Positions 31,249 through 39,295 of a stretch of DNA of 64,000 nucleotides are shown here, one piece after another; positions within the stretch are counted from its first letter, which is position 1; the number at the start of each line of letters is the position of its first letter. The notes beneath the pieces were generated by a model that was not told where the DNA came from, made no database searches, and saw only the letters and a program-made list of their open reading frames with translations. The translations under genes were made by a program, and so were the position numbers. The stretch comes from Streptomyces sp. NRRL S-37 (GTDB lineage: Bacteria; Actinomycetota; Actinomycetes; Streptomycetales; Streptomycetaceae), in NCBI RefSeq assembly GCF_000721605.1, contig NZ_JOIZ01000021.1, positions 124,001 to 188,000 on the forward strand. Direction: 5' to 3'.

Positions 31249-31539
31249 ACGGCTATTCCGCGCCGTGGCACTCCCCGTACGTCCGTCCCGAGCCGCACCA
31301 GCAGGCCGCCGGCCGCTCCGGGGGCCACGCCACCGCCCGGCCGCGGGCCGCCAGGATCGTGGCGTACTGGGGGAGGAGGGCCGGGTCGGTGGGGGAGGCG
31401 AGCTCCGAGGCGGCGAAGGCCTCGTACGAGGGGACCGTGCCCGTGACGATGCCCAGGTTCGGGGTGCCGGACGCGGCCAGCTCGCGCAGGGCCGCCTCTA
31501 TGGCCGCGAGGTGCTCCTCGTAGGACGGGTACTCCTCCG
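31249..31539. repeat. 291-bp direct repeat, copy 1
   Basis: This segment is about 98% identical by eye to 33134-33424 in the same orientation. It carries the last 95 codons of a SEC-C gene. The two copies flank 1.6 kb containing the serine hydrolase gene. Confidence 0.9.
31253..31539 (-). pseudogene. truncated 3' fragment of the SEC-C protein gene
   Basis: The minus strand reads EEYPSYEEHLAAIEAALRELAASG to the SEC-C end CWCGSGRTYGECHGAE and a stop, as in the intact gene at 33138-34151, with almost no amino acid change. The homology stops at 31539. The frame stays open upstream to 31915 but there it is only antisense to the serine hydrolase promoter and 5' end. It has no ribosome site of its own and is probably not expressed as a functional protein. 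Confidence 0.85.
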
Positions 31540-31658
31540 GTGCCCACCGGTGCGGCGAGGAGGGTGGTGGCCGCCGGGTGGTGGGGGGGCCAGCAACACC
31601 CCCGTCCGGGGAGCCAGCCGGATGGTCCGCGGCGTCGGCCCTCCGTAGCGTTCTGGCC

Positions 31659-32915
31659 ATGGAGATGACGAAGAGTGCGCGGTGGGGCCGGTCCGGACGG
31701 TGGCGGGCGGGGCTGGCGGTGGCCGGGGTCGCCGTGATCGGGACCGCATCGCTTCTCGGGCCGGGCACCACGGCCGAGGCCGTGGGCGCCGGCGGCGGGG
31801 ACGCAAGGTCGCGGCTGCAGCGGGACGCGGACGCGGTACGGGACACGGGAGCCACCGGGCTGACGGTGCTCGCCCGGGACTCGGCCGGGCGCGAGACGCG
31901 GGCCCGGTCCGGCACCGCGAGCCTGAAGGACGGGGGCCGGGTGCCCTTCGACGCCTACTACCGCATCGGCAGCGACACCAAGACCTTCACGGCCGTGGCC
32001 ACGCTCCAGCTCGTCGGCGAGGGCACGCTGGGCCTGGACGACACCGTCGAGCAGTGGCTGCCCGGGGTGGTCACCGGCAACGGCAACGACGGCAGCCGCA
32101 TCACCCTGCGCAACCTGCTCCAGCACACCAGCGGCCTGGCCAATTACACGGACGTCGCCTTCGAGGACCCGGCGGAGCTGACGCCCGAGCGCTTCCACGC
32201 ACAGCGGTTCCGCTCGCAGACCCCCGAGGAGCAGGTCGCCCTGGCGATGAAGCGCGCCCCCGGCTGGCTGCCGGACGCGGACGACCCGGGCGCCGAGACA
32301 CGGTGGGCGTACTCCAACACCAATTACGTGCTGCTCGGGATGATCATCGAGAAGGCCACCGGCAACCCCTGGGCGCAGGAGGTGCACGACCGGATCATCG
32401 AGCCGCTGGGGCTGCGCCACACGCTGATACCGGGCACCTCGCCGTACGTGCCGATGCCGACGGCCGCCGGGTACACGCAGTTCCCCGGCCGGGACGACCT
32501 CACCGACACCACGCTGGCCGTGGGCGGCGGCGCGGACGGCGGCATCATCAGCACCACCCGCGACATGAACACCTTCCTGCGCGCCCTGATGGGCGGCCGG
32601 CTGCTGCCGCCGGAGCAGCTGAAGCAGATGCGCACCACCGTCCCGGCGCCCGGCTACACCACCGACGGCAAGGCCCGCTACGGGCTCGGCCTCGCCTGGC
32701 GCCCGGCCGAGGGCTGCCGGGGCGGGATCTGGTACCACGGCGGCACGTCCTTCGGCACCGCCTCCGAGACCGCCGTCACACCCGACGGCCGGGTGTCGGC
32801 CGCGGCCGCTGTCTTCACCACGCGCTTCGGTGACGAGAAGCGCTTCCTCGAGCAGACGGAGGCCGCGGTCCGCCTGCTGGACCGGGCGGTGTGCGGCGAC
32901 CGGAAGCGTGGGTGA
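31659..32915 (+). CDS. secreted serine hydrolase, beta-lactamase/D-Ala-D-Ala carboxypeptidase family
   Basis: The 418-residue protein has a signal peptide (RWRAGLAVAGVAVIGTASLL) and the class C beta-lactamase/transpeptidase fold: SDTK (SxxK) in RIGSDTKTFTAVATLQL, YSN in WAYSNTNYVLLG, and HGGTSFG in place of KTG. It may trim cell wall peptides or hydrolyse esters outside the cell. TAGCGT at 31646-31651 with 7 nt to the ATG and no ribosome site suggests a leaderless mRNA. It lies between two 291-bp direct repeats, so it may be the product of a local duplication or insertion. Confidence 0.9.
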   Translation: MEMTKSARWGRSGRWRAGLAVAGVAVIGTASLLGPGTTAEAVGAGGGDARSRLQRDADAVRDTGATGLTVLARDSAGRETRARSGTASLKDGGRVPFDAYYRIGSDTKTFTAVATLQLVGEGTLGLDDTVEQWLPGVVTGNGNDGSRITLRNLLQHTSGLANYTDVAFEDPAELTPERFHAQRFRSQTPEEQVALAMKRAPGWLPDADDPGAETRWAYSNTNYVLLGMIIEKATGNPWAQEVHDRIIEPLGLRHTLIPGTSPYVPMPTAAGYTQFPGRDDLTDTTLAVGGGADGGIISTTRDMNTFLRALMGGRLLPPEQLKQMRTTVPAPGYTTDGKARYGLGLAWRPAEGCRGGIWYHGGTSFGTASETAVTPDGRVSAAAAVFTTRFGDEKRFLEQTEAAVRLLDRAVCGDRKRG

Positions 32916-33133
32916 CCAGGGGCGCACACCCGTAGAAGACACCGCCTGATCTCTTCGACGGGAGTCGCGTGGTCGGGAGCGTGCGCCCACAACAGGTCCA
33001 CTCGACCGGTCTCCGGACGTCGCAGGCTCGCCTCCGGCAATTTGCGCGTACTGCGGCGCGGAGGGCGGGTCAGGGCCCGTATCCGGCCGGCGGCGAGGGT
33101 GTCGACGCGCCGGGAGACGGCCGGGGAGGCGCC

Positions 33134-33424
33134 ACGGCTATTCCGCGCCGTGGCACTCCCCGTACGTCCGTCCCGAGCCGCACCAGCACGCTGCCGGCCG
33201 CTCCGGGGGCCACGCCACCGCCCGGCCGCGGGCCGCCAGGATCGTGGCGTACTGGGGGAGGAGGGTCGGGTCGGTGGGGGAGGCGAGCTCCGAGGCGGCG
33301 AAGGCCTCGTAGGAGGGGACCGTGCCCGTGACGATGCCCAGGTTCGGGGTGCCGGACGCGGCCAGTTCGCGCAGGGCCGCCTCTATGGCCGCGAGGTGCT
33401 CCTCGTAGGAGGGGTACTCCTCCG
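33134..33424. repeat. 291-bp direct repeat, copy 2
   Basis: This is the 3' part of the intact SEC-C gene, matching 31249-31539 at an offset of 1885 bp with about six or seven differences. Confidence 0.9.
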
Positions 33425-34151
33425 CCAGGGACGGGTACGCCTCCGTCAGCTCCGCCAGTTCGCCGGCCGGCCAATGCAGTACCGCCACCGGGAACGGGCG
33501 GGACAGCGCCTCCCGGTACGCGCCCAGTTCCGCGCGCAGGCGGACGATCTCCGCCTCCAGCTCCACCGGGTTCTCCGAGCCGAGCGACCACACCCGCTTG
33601 GGGTCGTGGAGCTCGTCCAGGGTGATCGGGAGGGTGTGGACGGTGTCCGCGAGCGCGTCCCACTCGTCGTGCGCCGCGCCGAGCATCCTGCGCACGCGGT
33701 GGCGGCCGAAGAGGAGCGGGTGGGTGGCGCGCGGGGGCTTCTCGACACCGGTCAGGAGGAGGAGTACCGCCTGGGTGAACGTCTCGTGCGCCTGTTCCAG
33801 CTCGTCGTGCGCCTCCAGGGACTCCGCGACGATCACCCAGGGGGCCGCGTCGCGCGGGGCCGCGGTGCGGATGCCGGTGATGATCGCGCGGGCCTCCGCC
33901 TCATGGCCGTACTCCCAGAGGTTCGAGGCCTTCAGGGCCCGTACCAGGTACGGGTCGTCCAGCTCCTGGGAGGAGGCCAGCAGGCGGTCGTAGAGGGCGG
34001 TCGCGGCGGGGCGGTCGCCGGAGAGCTCGCGGTGGGCGGCGGCCCGCAGCAGCAGGGCCTCGGCGTCCTCGGGATAGCGGTCGGCGGTCCGCTCCAGGCG
34101 GGCGGCTTCGGCGGTGTGGTCGACGTTTTCGGCAGGCGTGTCGGGGCGCAT
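33138..34151 (-). CDS. SEC-C motif protein with TPR-like helical domain
   Basis: The 337-residue protein has an N-terminal TPR-like region (EAARLERTADRYPEDAEALLLRAAAHRELSGDRPAATALYDRLL..., YLVRALKASNLWEYGHEAEARAII) and ends with a SEC-C zinc motif, CWCGSGRTYGECHG (CxCGSG...CH). SEC-C motifs occur in SecA tails and many helicases or adaptors; this protein's role is unknown. The ATG at 34151 is 7 nt from TACGGT on the minus strand with no ribosome site, suggesting a leaderless transcript. A copy of its last 95 codons lies at 31253-31539. Confidence 0.85.
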   Translation of the reverse strand: MRPDTPAENVDHTAEAARLERTADRYPEDAEALLLRAAAHRELSGDRPAATALYDRLLASSQELDDPYLVRALKASNLWEYGHEAEARAIITGIRTAAPRDAAPWVIVAESLEAHDELEQAHETFTQAVLLLLTGVEKPPRATHPLLFGRHRVRRMLGAAHDEWDALADTVHTLPITLDELHDPKRVWSLGSENPVELEAEIVRLRAELGAYREALSRPFPVAVLHWPAGELAELTEAYPSLAEEYPSYEEHLAAIEAALRELAASGTPNLGIVTGTVPSYEAFAASELASPTDPTLLPQYATILAARGRAVAWPPERPAACWCGSGRTYGECHGAE

Positions 34152-34307
34152 GGGTGACACCGTACTGCCGGTGGGTGACAAAGGGGGACGGCCGCGGGCC
34201 GGAGCGGGGTCCGGGGCCGGTGGGGGCGTTCCGCCGTCTCCGGGGACGGGACGGCCGCGGCGGGCCTACCCTCCTTCGGCAGGGGCGGGCGATCGAGGGG
34301 GCGGGGC

Positions 34308-35099
34308 GTGCGCAGGACGTTGGCCAACGGGTGTCTGGTACTGCTGATGATTCCCGCCGCGCTGCTGGCCTACTTCTGGTTCACGGTCTGGCACACCGGG
34401 CATGAGAACGACCGGCGCCGGCAGGACGCGCTCGACTCGCTGCTCGGCCAGGCCCACGAGGCGGCGGACCGGACCACCGACGCGCTGACCAGGAGCGGCG
34501 ACACCGGCACCGACGCGTTGACGGGCGTGGTCTGGAAGCACACGCACAGCCCCGTCATCACGTACGACGAGGAACGGCGCACGTTCACCGCCGTCGCCGC
34601 GCGGGCCGCCATGGTCGAGCAGGAATCCATCCTGCTCGCCGTCGGACCGGACATGGTGAAGCACTGCTTCACCTACACCTACGTACGCCGTCCCGGTCCG
34701 GGATGGACCTCGAAGGTCACCGAGCAGGACGCCGAAGTGTGCGGGGGGAGCAGCTGGATCGGTGACCGGGCCCGGATCGCGCAGGAGGAGATGGAGGGGA
34801 TGGAGGAGAGGGAGGCGGCCCGGCTGACGCGTGCCGGTCTGCAGCAGGCCCTCGACCCCGCTGCCCGTCCGGGCGGCGAGAAGTGGGCCGACGTGCGGAG
34901 CGTCGTCCGGGAGGAGCGGACGGTCGTCGCCGTCGTCCTCCTCCGGTACCCGGACCAGTACCGGTCCCCGTCCTCGCCCCCGTCCCGGTCCCAGGGTGAC
35001 GGGGCCGCGCCGGTCGAACAGTGCTACCGCCTCACCCGGTTCCTCGGCCTCCAGGGCGTCGGGAAGCCGGTCACCGCCGTTCCCGTGACGGCCTGCTGA
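34308..35099 (+). CDS. single-pass membrane protein of unknown function
   Basis: The 263-residue protein has one N-terminal TM segment (TLANGCLVLLMIPAALLAYFWFTVW) and an extracellular domain of about 230 residues with cysteines in KHCFTYTYV, EVCGGSS, QCYRL and the C-terminal residue, possibly two disulfides. A glutamate-rich helix (RIAQEEMEGMEEREAARLTRAGLQQAL) is seen in the middle. No family recognised. GAGGGGGCGGGGC precedes the GTG at 34308. Confidence 0.75.
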   Translation: MRRTLANGCLVLLMIPAALLAYFWFTVWHTGHENDRRRQDALDSLLGQAHEAADRTTDALTRSGDTGTDALTGVVWKHTHSPVITYDEERRTFTAVAARAAMVEQESILLAVGPDMVKHCFTYTYVRRPGPGWTSKVTEQDAEVCGGSSWIGDRARIAQEEMEGMEEREAARLTRAGLQQALDPAARPGGEKWADVRSVVREERTVVAVVLLRYPDQYRSPSSPPSRSQGDGAAPVEQCYRLTRFLGLQGVGKPVTAVPVTAC

Positions 35100-35251
35100 G
35101 CCGCCGCGGGAACGGCGGCACGCCGCGGCCGAGACACCGGGCACCGGCCCGTACGGCGCGTGTCCGGCCCGGGGAACCGCAGGGCGGTGCCGGGCGTTGA
35201 TGGGGTGCGGGGCCCGGACGGAGCCGGGACGGTGCCGAGGGGAGGGGTCGA

Positions 35252-35569
35252 GTGATGCGCGGACGGACGGTCCGGCTCGTCGGCGTGCTCCTGCCCCTCG
35301 TTCAGGTCGTCCTGCTGCTGATGCCCGCCGCCGGCGGGCTCTCCCTGGCCGACGTCGCGCTCGCCGCGACCGCCGCCGCCGGTGCCGCGCTCACCGTCTG
35401 CCTGCTCCTCGCCGCCCGCTGCGCGCCCGCCGTGGCGCCCACGCGGGTGCGCACGGCGATACGCGACCGTGACCGGCGTACGGCCTTCCTGCCCCAGCGC
35501 GACCCCGACGCCAGGGGGCGCACCAGACCCCGGGCACCGGGACACGCCCTCCCGGCGACCGCCGCGTAG
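35252..35569 (+). CDS. DUF6412 family small membrane protein
   Basis: The 105-residue protein has two membrane segments (VRLVGVLLPLVQVVLLLMPAA and LADVALAATAAAGAALTVCLLLAA) and a basic C-terminal tail (RTAIRDRDRRTAFLPQRDPDARGRTRPRAPGHA). Small proteins of this kind are encoded just before a YidC-like gene in Streptomyces, as here, and the pair probably works together in the membrane. Start GTG 35252 or ATG 35255, after GGGGAGGGG. Confidence 0.75.
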   Translation: MMRGRTVRLVGVLLPLVQVVLLLMPAAGGLSLADVALAATAAAGAALTVCLLLAARCAPAVAPTRVRTAIRDRDRRTAFLPQRDPDARGRTRPRAPGHALPATAA

Positions 35570-35683
35570 GGCACTCCTTCCGCACGTTCCGTAGGTTCTG
35601 TGGGTTCACCACGCCCTGCCGCGGGTCGTCATGCCGTCTTTTCCGTACGTCCGGCACGACGAGACCCCCCGGAGGGCTCACCC

Positions 35684-36400
35684 ATGTCCGTCTTCGCCAG
35701 CCTGGTCGAGCACCTGGCCGACCTGCTCCAGCCGCTGTTCGGCGTCTTCGCGGCGGCCGCCGCGATCGTCCTGTTCACCGCCTTCGTACGACTCCTCGTC
35801 CACCCCCTGTCCCGGGCCGCCGCGCGCGGACAGAAGGCACGGGCGGCACTCCAGCCGCGCATCGCCGAGCTGCGGCGCAAGCACCGCCGCGACCCCGAGA
35901 AGCTGCAACGGGCCGTGATGGAACTGCACGCGCGGGAGAAGGTGTCACCGCTGTCCGGGTGCCTGCCCGGCCTGCTCCAACTGCCCGCGTTCTTCCTGCT
36001 GTACCACCTCTTCTCCAGCGAGACGATCGGCGGACGGGCCAACGAACTGCTCGGACACCGGCTGTTCGAGGCGCCCCTCGGCGACCGGTGGGCGGACGCG
36101 CTCGGGAACGGCGGGGTGTTCGGCGGACCCGGACTCGTGTACGTCGGGCTGTTCGCCGTCACCACCGTCGTCGCCTGGTTCGGCTACCGGCTCTCCCGGC
36201 GGATGACAGCAGCCAACCCCGCGGTGCCCGCGGCCGGTGAGGGGGAGCAGGTGCCGGGGCTGGCGGCGGTGACCCGGGTGATGCCGTTCATGTCCTTCCT
36301 CACGCTCGTCACCGTCGCCGTCATGCCGCTGGCGGCCGCGCTGTACATGGTGACCAGCACGACGTGGAGCGTGGCGGAGCGGGCCGTGCTGTACCGCTAG
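35684..36400 (+). CDS. YidC/Oxa1 family membrane insertase (short paralogue)
   Basis: The 238-residue protein has the Oxa1/YidC core: TM at about 20-42, the cytoplasmic basic coiled loop (ARGQKARAALQPRIAELRRKHRRDPEKLQRAVMELHAREKVSPLSGCLPGLLQLPAFFLLYHLF) and three further TM segments. The hydrophilic-groove Arg of YidC may be represented by Arg in FVRLLVHPLSR. It is shorter than the housekeeping YidC (about 400 residues) and lacks its C-terminal tail, so it is an accessory insertase. GGAGG is 8 nt before the ATG. It follows DUF6412. Confidence 0.9.
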   Translation: MSVFASLVEHLADLLQPLFGVFAAAAAIVLFTAFVRLLVHPLSRAAARGQKARAALQPRIAELRRKHRRDPEKLQRAVMELHAREKVSPLSGCLPGLLQLPAFFLLYHLFSSETIGGRANELLGHRLFEAPLGDRWADALGNGGVFGGPGLVYVGLFAVTTVVAWFGYRLSRRMTAANPAVPAAGEGEQVPGLAAVTRVMPFMSFLTLVTVAVMPLAAALYMVTSTTWSVAERAVLYR

Positions 36401-36574
36401 CGCGGGGCGGGGCGCCGGTGGCCGGGGGTGCGGTTCTTCGAGGTCCAGTACGTGAACCGGGTCTTGCGGAGTGGAACGCGGGCTTGGAGGATCGACCAGT
36501 CCTCCGATGGCTGCGCACCGCCGCATCCGGGCCGTGTCCATCGGGCGGGCCCGCGATCGAGGGAGACGTGAATC

Positions 36575-37432
36575 ATGAAACTGCTGCGAGTCGGCACGGC
36601 GGGACAGGAGCGGCCCGCGCTGCTCGACGACGAGGGGGTCCTGCGGGACCTGTCGGGTCTCGTCGCCGACATCGACGGGACGCTGCTCGCCGACGAGGCC
36701 GCGCTCGGCCGGATCCGGGCCGCCGCCGGCAGCGGGGAGCTGCCCGCGCTGGACGGGGAGGGGCTGCGGATCGGGCCGCCGGTGGCACGGATCGGGAAGA
36801 TCGTCTGCATCGGGCTGAACTACCACGACCACGCCCGCGAGACGGGGGCCGAGCCGCCCGCCGAACCGGTGATCTTCTTCAAGGCGGCGGACACGGTCGT
36901 CGGGCCGAACGACACGGTGCTGGTGCCGCGCGGATCGGTGAAGACCGACTGGGAGGTCGAACTGGCGGTCGTCATCGGGCGTACGGCCCGGTACCTGGAG
37001 ACGGCGGAGGAAGGACTCGCGCACGTCGCCGGGTACGCCGTCGCGCACGACGTCTCCGAGCGGGAGTTCCAGATCGAGCGGGGCGGGACCTGGGACAAGG
37101 GGAAGAACTGCGAGACGTTCAACCCGCTGGGGCCGTGGCTGGTGACGGCGGACGAGGTCGGCGATCCGCAGGACCTGTCACTGCGGCTGTGGGTCAACGG
37201 CGAGCTGAAGCAGGACGGGACGACCGCCGAGCAGATCTTCCCGGTGGGGGAGGTCGTGCGGTACGTCAGCCGGTTCATGACGCTGTATCCCGGCGACGTC
37301 ATCAACACCGGGACGCCGGCGGGGGTGGCGATGGGGCGGCCCGAGCCGAAGCCGTACCTGCGGGCGGGGGACGTGGTCGAGCTGGAGATCTCCGGACTCG
37401 GGCGGCAGCGGCAGGAGCTGAAGGACGCGTAG
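36575..37432 (+). CDS. fumarylacetoacetate hydrolase (FAH) family protein
   Basis: The 285-residue enzyme has the FAH fold: IGKIVCIGLNYHDHARETG, PVIFFKAADTVVGPND, VKTDWEVELAVVIGRTARYL with the metal-binding Glu pair, AHDVSEREFQ, and GDVINTGTPAGVAMGRPEPKPYL. It should cleave or decarboxylate a beta-diketone or oxaloacetate-like acid with Mg2+ or Mn2+. The N-terminal 70-residue cap is typical. GAGGGAG precedes the ATG. No pathway partners are adjacent. Confidence 0.92.
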   Translation: MKLLRVGTAGQERPALLDDEGVLRDLSGLVADIDGTLLADEAALGRIRAAAGSGELPALDGEGLRIGPPVARIGKIVCIGLNYHDHARETGAEPPAEPVIFFKAADTVVGPNDTVLVPRGSVKTDWEVELAVVIGRTARYLETAEEGLAHVAGYAVAHDVSEREFQIERGGTWDKGKNCETFNPLGPWLVTADEVGDPQDLSLRLWVNGELKQDGTTAEQIFPVGEVVRYVSRFMTLYPGDVINTGTPAGVAMGRPEPKPYLRAGDVVELEISGLGRQRQELKDA

Positions 37433-37615
37433 CACTTCGCCGGGGCGGCGACTCCGGCGACTCCGGCGGCCCGACGGCGGCGGACGGCGCCCGGGCGGGC
37501 GTCGCCTCCGCCGGCGACCGCCGGACGGCCACGGCGTACACCGGCGTGACGGCGTACCGCGCCCGGATCCGGTCGGTAACCGGCGTCCGAGCCGTCCCTG
37601 TCCCGGGTGGCCGAA

Positions 37616-37644
37616 GGGCCCTCACCGCGTCACGGTGAGGGCCC
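37616..37644. terminator. 12-bp perfect bidirectional hairpin
   Basis: GGGCCCTCACCG at 37616-37627 pairs with 37633-37644 around a 5-nt loop, between the convergent genes ending at 37432 and 37663. Confidence 0.85.
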
Positions 37645-37662
37645 GTCACGGCAGGGCGGGCC

Positions 37663-38175
37663 TCAGCCCGACGCGGCGGCGGACCCGCGGCCGGCCAGGA
37701 ACCGCTCCAGGGCCTCCACCACCAGCTCGTGGTCCTGGAGCTGGGGCAGGCCCGAGACCGTCACCGCGCCGATGACGCCCACGCCCTCCACCGTGAGGGG
37801 GAAGGAGCCGCCGTGGGCCGCGTAGGTGTCGGGGTCCAGGCGGGAGGACGCCTCGAACGTCGTGCCCTTGGCACGGTGGCGGGCGCCCACCAGGTAGGAC
37901 GCGGAGCCGTAGCGCTCGACCACCCGGCGCTTGCGGGCGATCCAGGCGTCGTTGTCCGGGGCGGAACCGGGCAGGGCGGCGTGGAAGAGCTGCTGGCCCG
38001 CGCGGTGGATGTCGATGGCGACCGGGGCCTGGCGCTCGCGCGCCATCTCCACCAGCAGGGAGCCGAGCGCCCACGCGTCGTCGTACGTGAACCGCTCGAA
38101 GACCAGGCGGCGTTCCTGCGCCTCCAGCTCCTCCACGCTCGGGACGAGTTCCGGGGTCTGCTTCGGGGTGGTCAC
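37663..38175 (-). CDS. heme-degrading/UPF0303 (HbpS/GlcG-like) domain protein
   Basis: The 170-residue protein has the GlcG/HbpS alpha-beta fold in its UPF0303 form: FTYDDAWALGSLLVEMARERQAPVAIDIHRAGQQLFHAALPGSAPDNDAWIARKRRVVERYGSASYLVG and GGSFPLTVEGVGVIGAVTVSGLPQLQDHELVVEAL. Such proteins are annotated as heme-degrading domain proteins on weak grounds and may be enzyme accessories. Its GTG start (38175) overlaps the stop of the oxidoreductase (GTGA), so the two are co-translated and probably act on the same substrate. Confidence 0.85.
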   Translation of the reverse strand: MTTPKQTPELVPSVEELEAQERRLVFERFTYDDAWALGSLLVEMARERQAPVAIDIHRAGQQLFHAALPGSAPDNDAWIARKRRVVERYGSASYLVGARHRAKGTTFEASSRLDPDTYAAHGGSFPLTVEGVGVIGAVTVSGLPQLQDHELVVEALERFLAGRGSAAASG

Positions 38176-39239
38176 AGCGACACCGTCACCTTCTCCAGGG
38201 CCGAGCGCCGCGCGGCCTCCAGTACGTCCAGGGCGGCGGCCGCCTCCCGCGCGGTCACCGGGTTGGGGGCGCCCTCGATCAGGGCCTTCGCCACGGCCGC
38301 GTAGTAGGCGGGGTAGTCGCCCGGGAGGGTCGGTACGGGGTGCCCGCCGCCGGTCACCGGGGACTCGCCGGCGCCGATGCGGCCCCACAGCTCCTCGGGT
38401 TCCAGGCCCCAGCCGGGACCGGGGCGCAGGCCGTCGCGCAGGGCGGCCTCCTGGGGGTCCAGGCCGTGCTTGACGTAACCGGCCTTCGAGCCCAGGACGC
38501 GGAAGCGGGGGCCGAGCTGGGCCGTGGTCGCCGAGACGTAGAGGTGGGAGCGGACGCCGTTCGCGTGCGTCAGCGCGATGAACGTGTCGTCGTCGGTCTG
38601 CGCGCCCTCGCGCCGGACGTCCGCCTCGGCGTGGACGGTGGTCACCGGGCCGAAGAGGACCAGCGCCTGGTCGACGACATGGCTGCCGAGGTCGTAGAGC
38701 AGACCTCCGATCTCCGCCGGGTCGCCGGACTCCCGCCAGCCGCCCTTGAGCTGCGGGCGCCAGCGCTCGAAGCGGGACTCGAAGCGGTACACGTCGCCGA
38801 GCTCGCCGTCGTCGATCAGCTTGCGCAGGGTGAGGAAGTCGTTGTCCCAGCGGCGGTTCTGGAAGACGGACAGGAGCAGGCCGCGCTCCTCGGCGAGGTC
38901 CGCCAGCCCGCGCGCCTCGGCCGCCGTGCCGGAGAGCGGCTTGTCGACGACGACCGGCAGACCGGCCTTCAGGGCGGCCGTGGCGAGCGGGACGTGGGTC
39001 CTGTTCGGGGACGCGATGACGATCAGGTCCAGTTCGCCGGCGCGGGCGAACAGCTCGTCCGGGGACGCGGCGACGCGTACGTCCGGGAACTCGGCGCGGG
39101 CCTGCCGCTGCCGCTCGGGGTTCGAGGTGACCACCGTGTCGAGCGCGAGGCCCTCGGTCGCGGCGATCAGCGGGGCGTGGAACACGGAGCCCGCGAGGCC
39201 GTAGCCGACGAGGCCGACGCGGAGAGGGGTGCCAGTCAT
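38172..39239 (-). CDS. Gfo/Idh/MocA family oxidoreductase
   Basis: The 355-residue enzyme has the Rossmann motif VGLVGYGLAGSVFHAPLI at the N-terminus, VVDKPLSGTAAEA (EKP-type motif with DKP, about residues 97-99), and the GLLYDLGSHVVDQALVLFG catalytic segment. It should be an NAD(P)-dependent sugar or inositol dehydrogenase. It is coupled to the UPF0303 gene and divergent from a ROK regulator whose likely operator is at 39247-39271. GTAGGGGGC precedes the ATG at 39239. Confidence 0.93.
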   Translation of the reverse strand: MTGTPLRVGLVGYGLAGSVFHAPLIAATEGLALDTVVTSNPERQRQARAEFPDVRVAASPDELFARAGELDLIVIASPNRTHVPLATAALKAGLPVVVDKPLSGTAAEARGLADLAEERGLLLSVFQNRRWDNDFLTLRKLIDDGELGDVYRFESRFERWRPQLKGGWRESGDPAEIGGLLYDLGSHVVDQALVLFGPVTTVHAEADVRREGAQTDDDTFIALTHANGVRSHLYVSATTAQLGPRFRVLGSKAGYVKHGLDPQEAALRDGLRPGPGWGLEPEELWGRIGAGESPVTGGGHPVPTLPGDYPAYYAAVAKALIEGAPNPVTAREAAAALDVLEAARRSALEKVTVSL

Positions 39240-39246
39240 GCCCCCT

Positions 39247-39271
39247 ACTTTCGCAACGCTGTTGCCAAAGT
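39247..39271. promoter_or_regulatory. 25-bp near-perfect palindrome, probable ROK operator
   Basis: ACTTTCGCAAC (39247-39257) and GTTGCCAAAGT (39261-39271) are inverted repeats with one mismatch and a 3-nt centre. The element lies in the 56-nt gap between the divergent oxidoreductase and ROK genes and would overlap both promoters. Confidence 0.75.
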
Positions 39272-39295
39272 GCAAGCAGCGGAGAGAATGGGCGG

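Noticed and set aside
31540..31915. Upstream extension of the SEC-C relic as a 220-residue gene
   Set aside because: The extension is antisense to the promoter and signal peptide of the serine hydrolase and has no SEC-C homology; only 31253-31539 is derived from the SEC-C gene.
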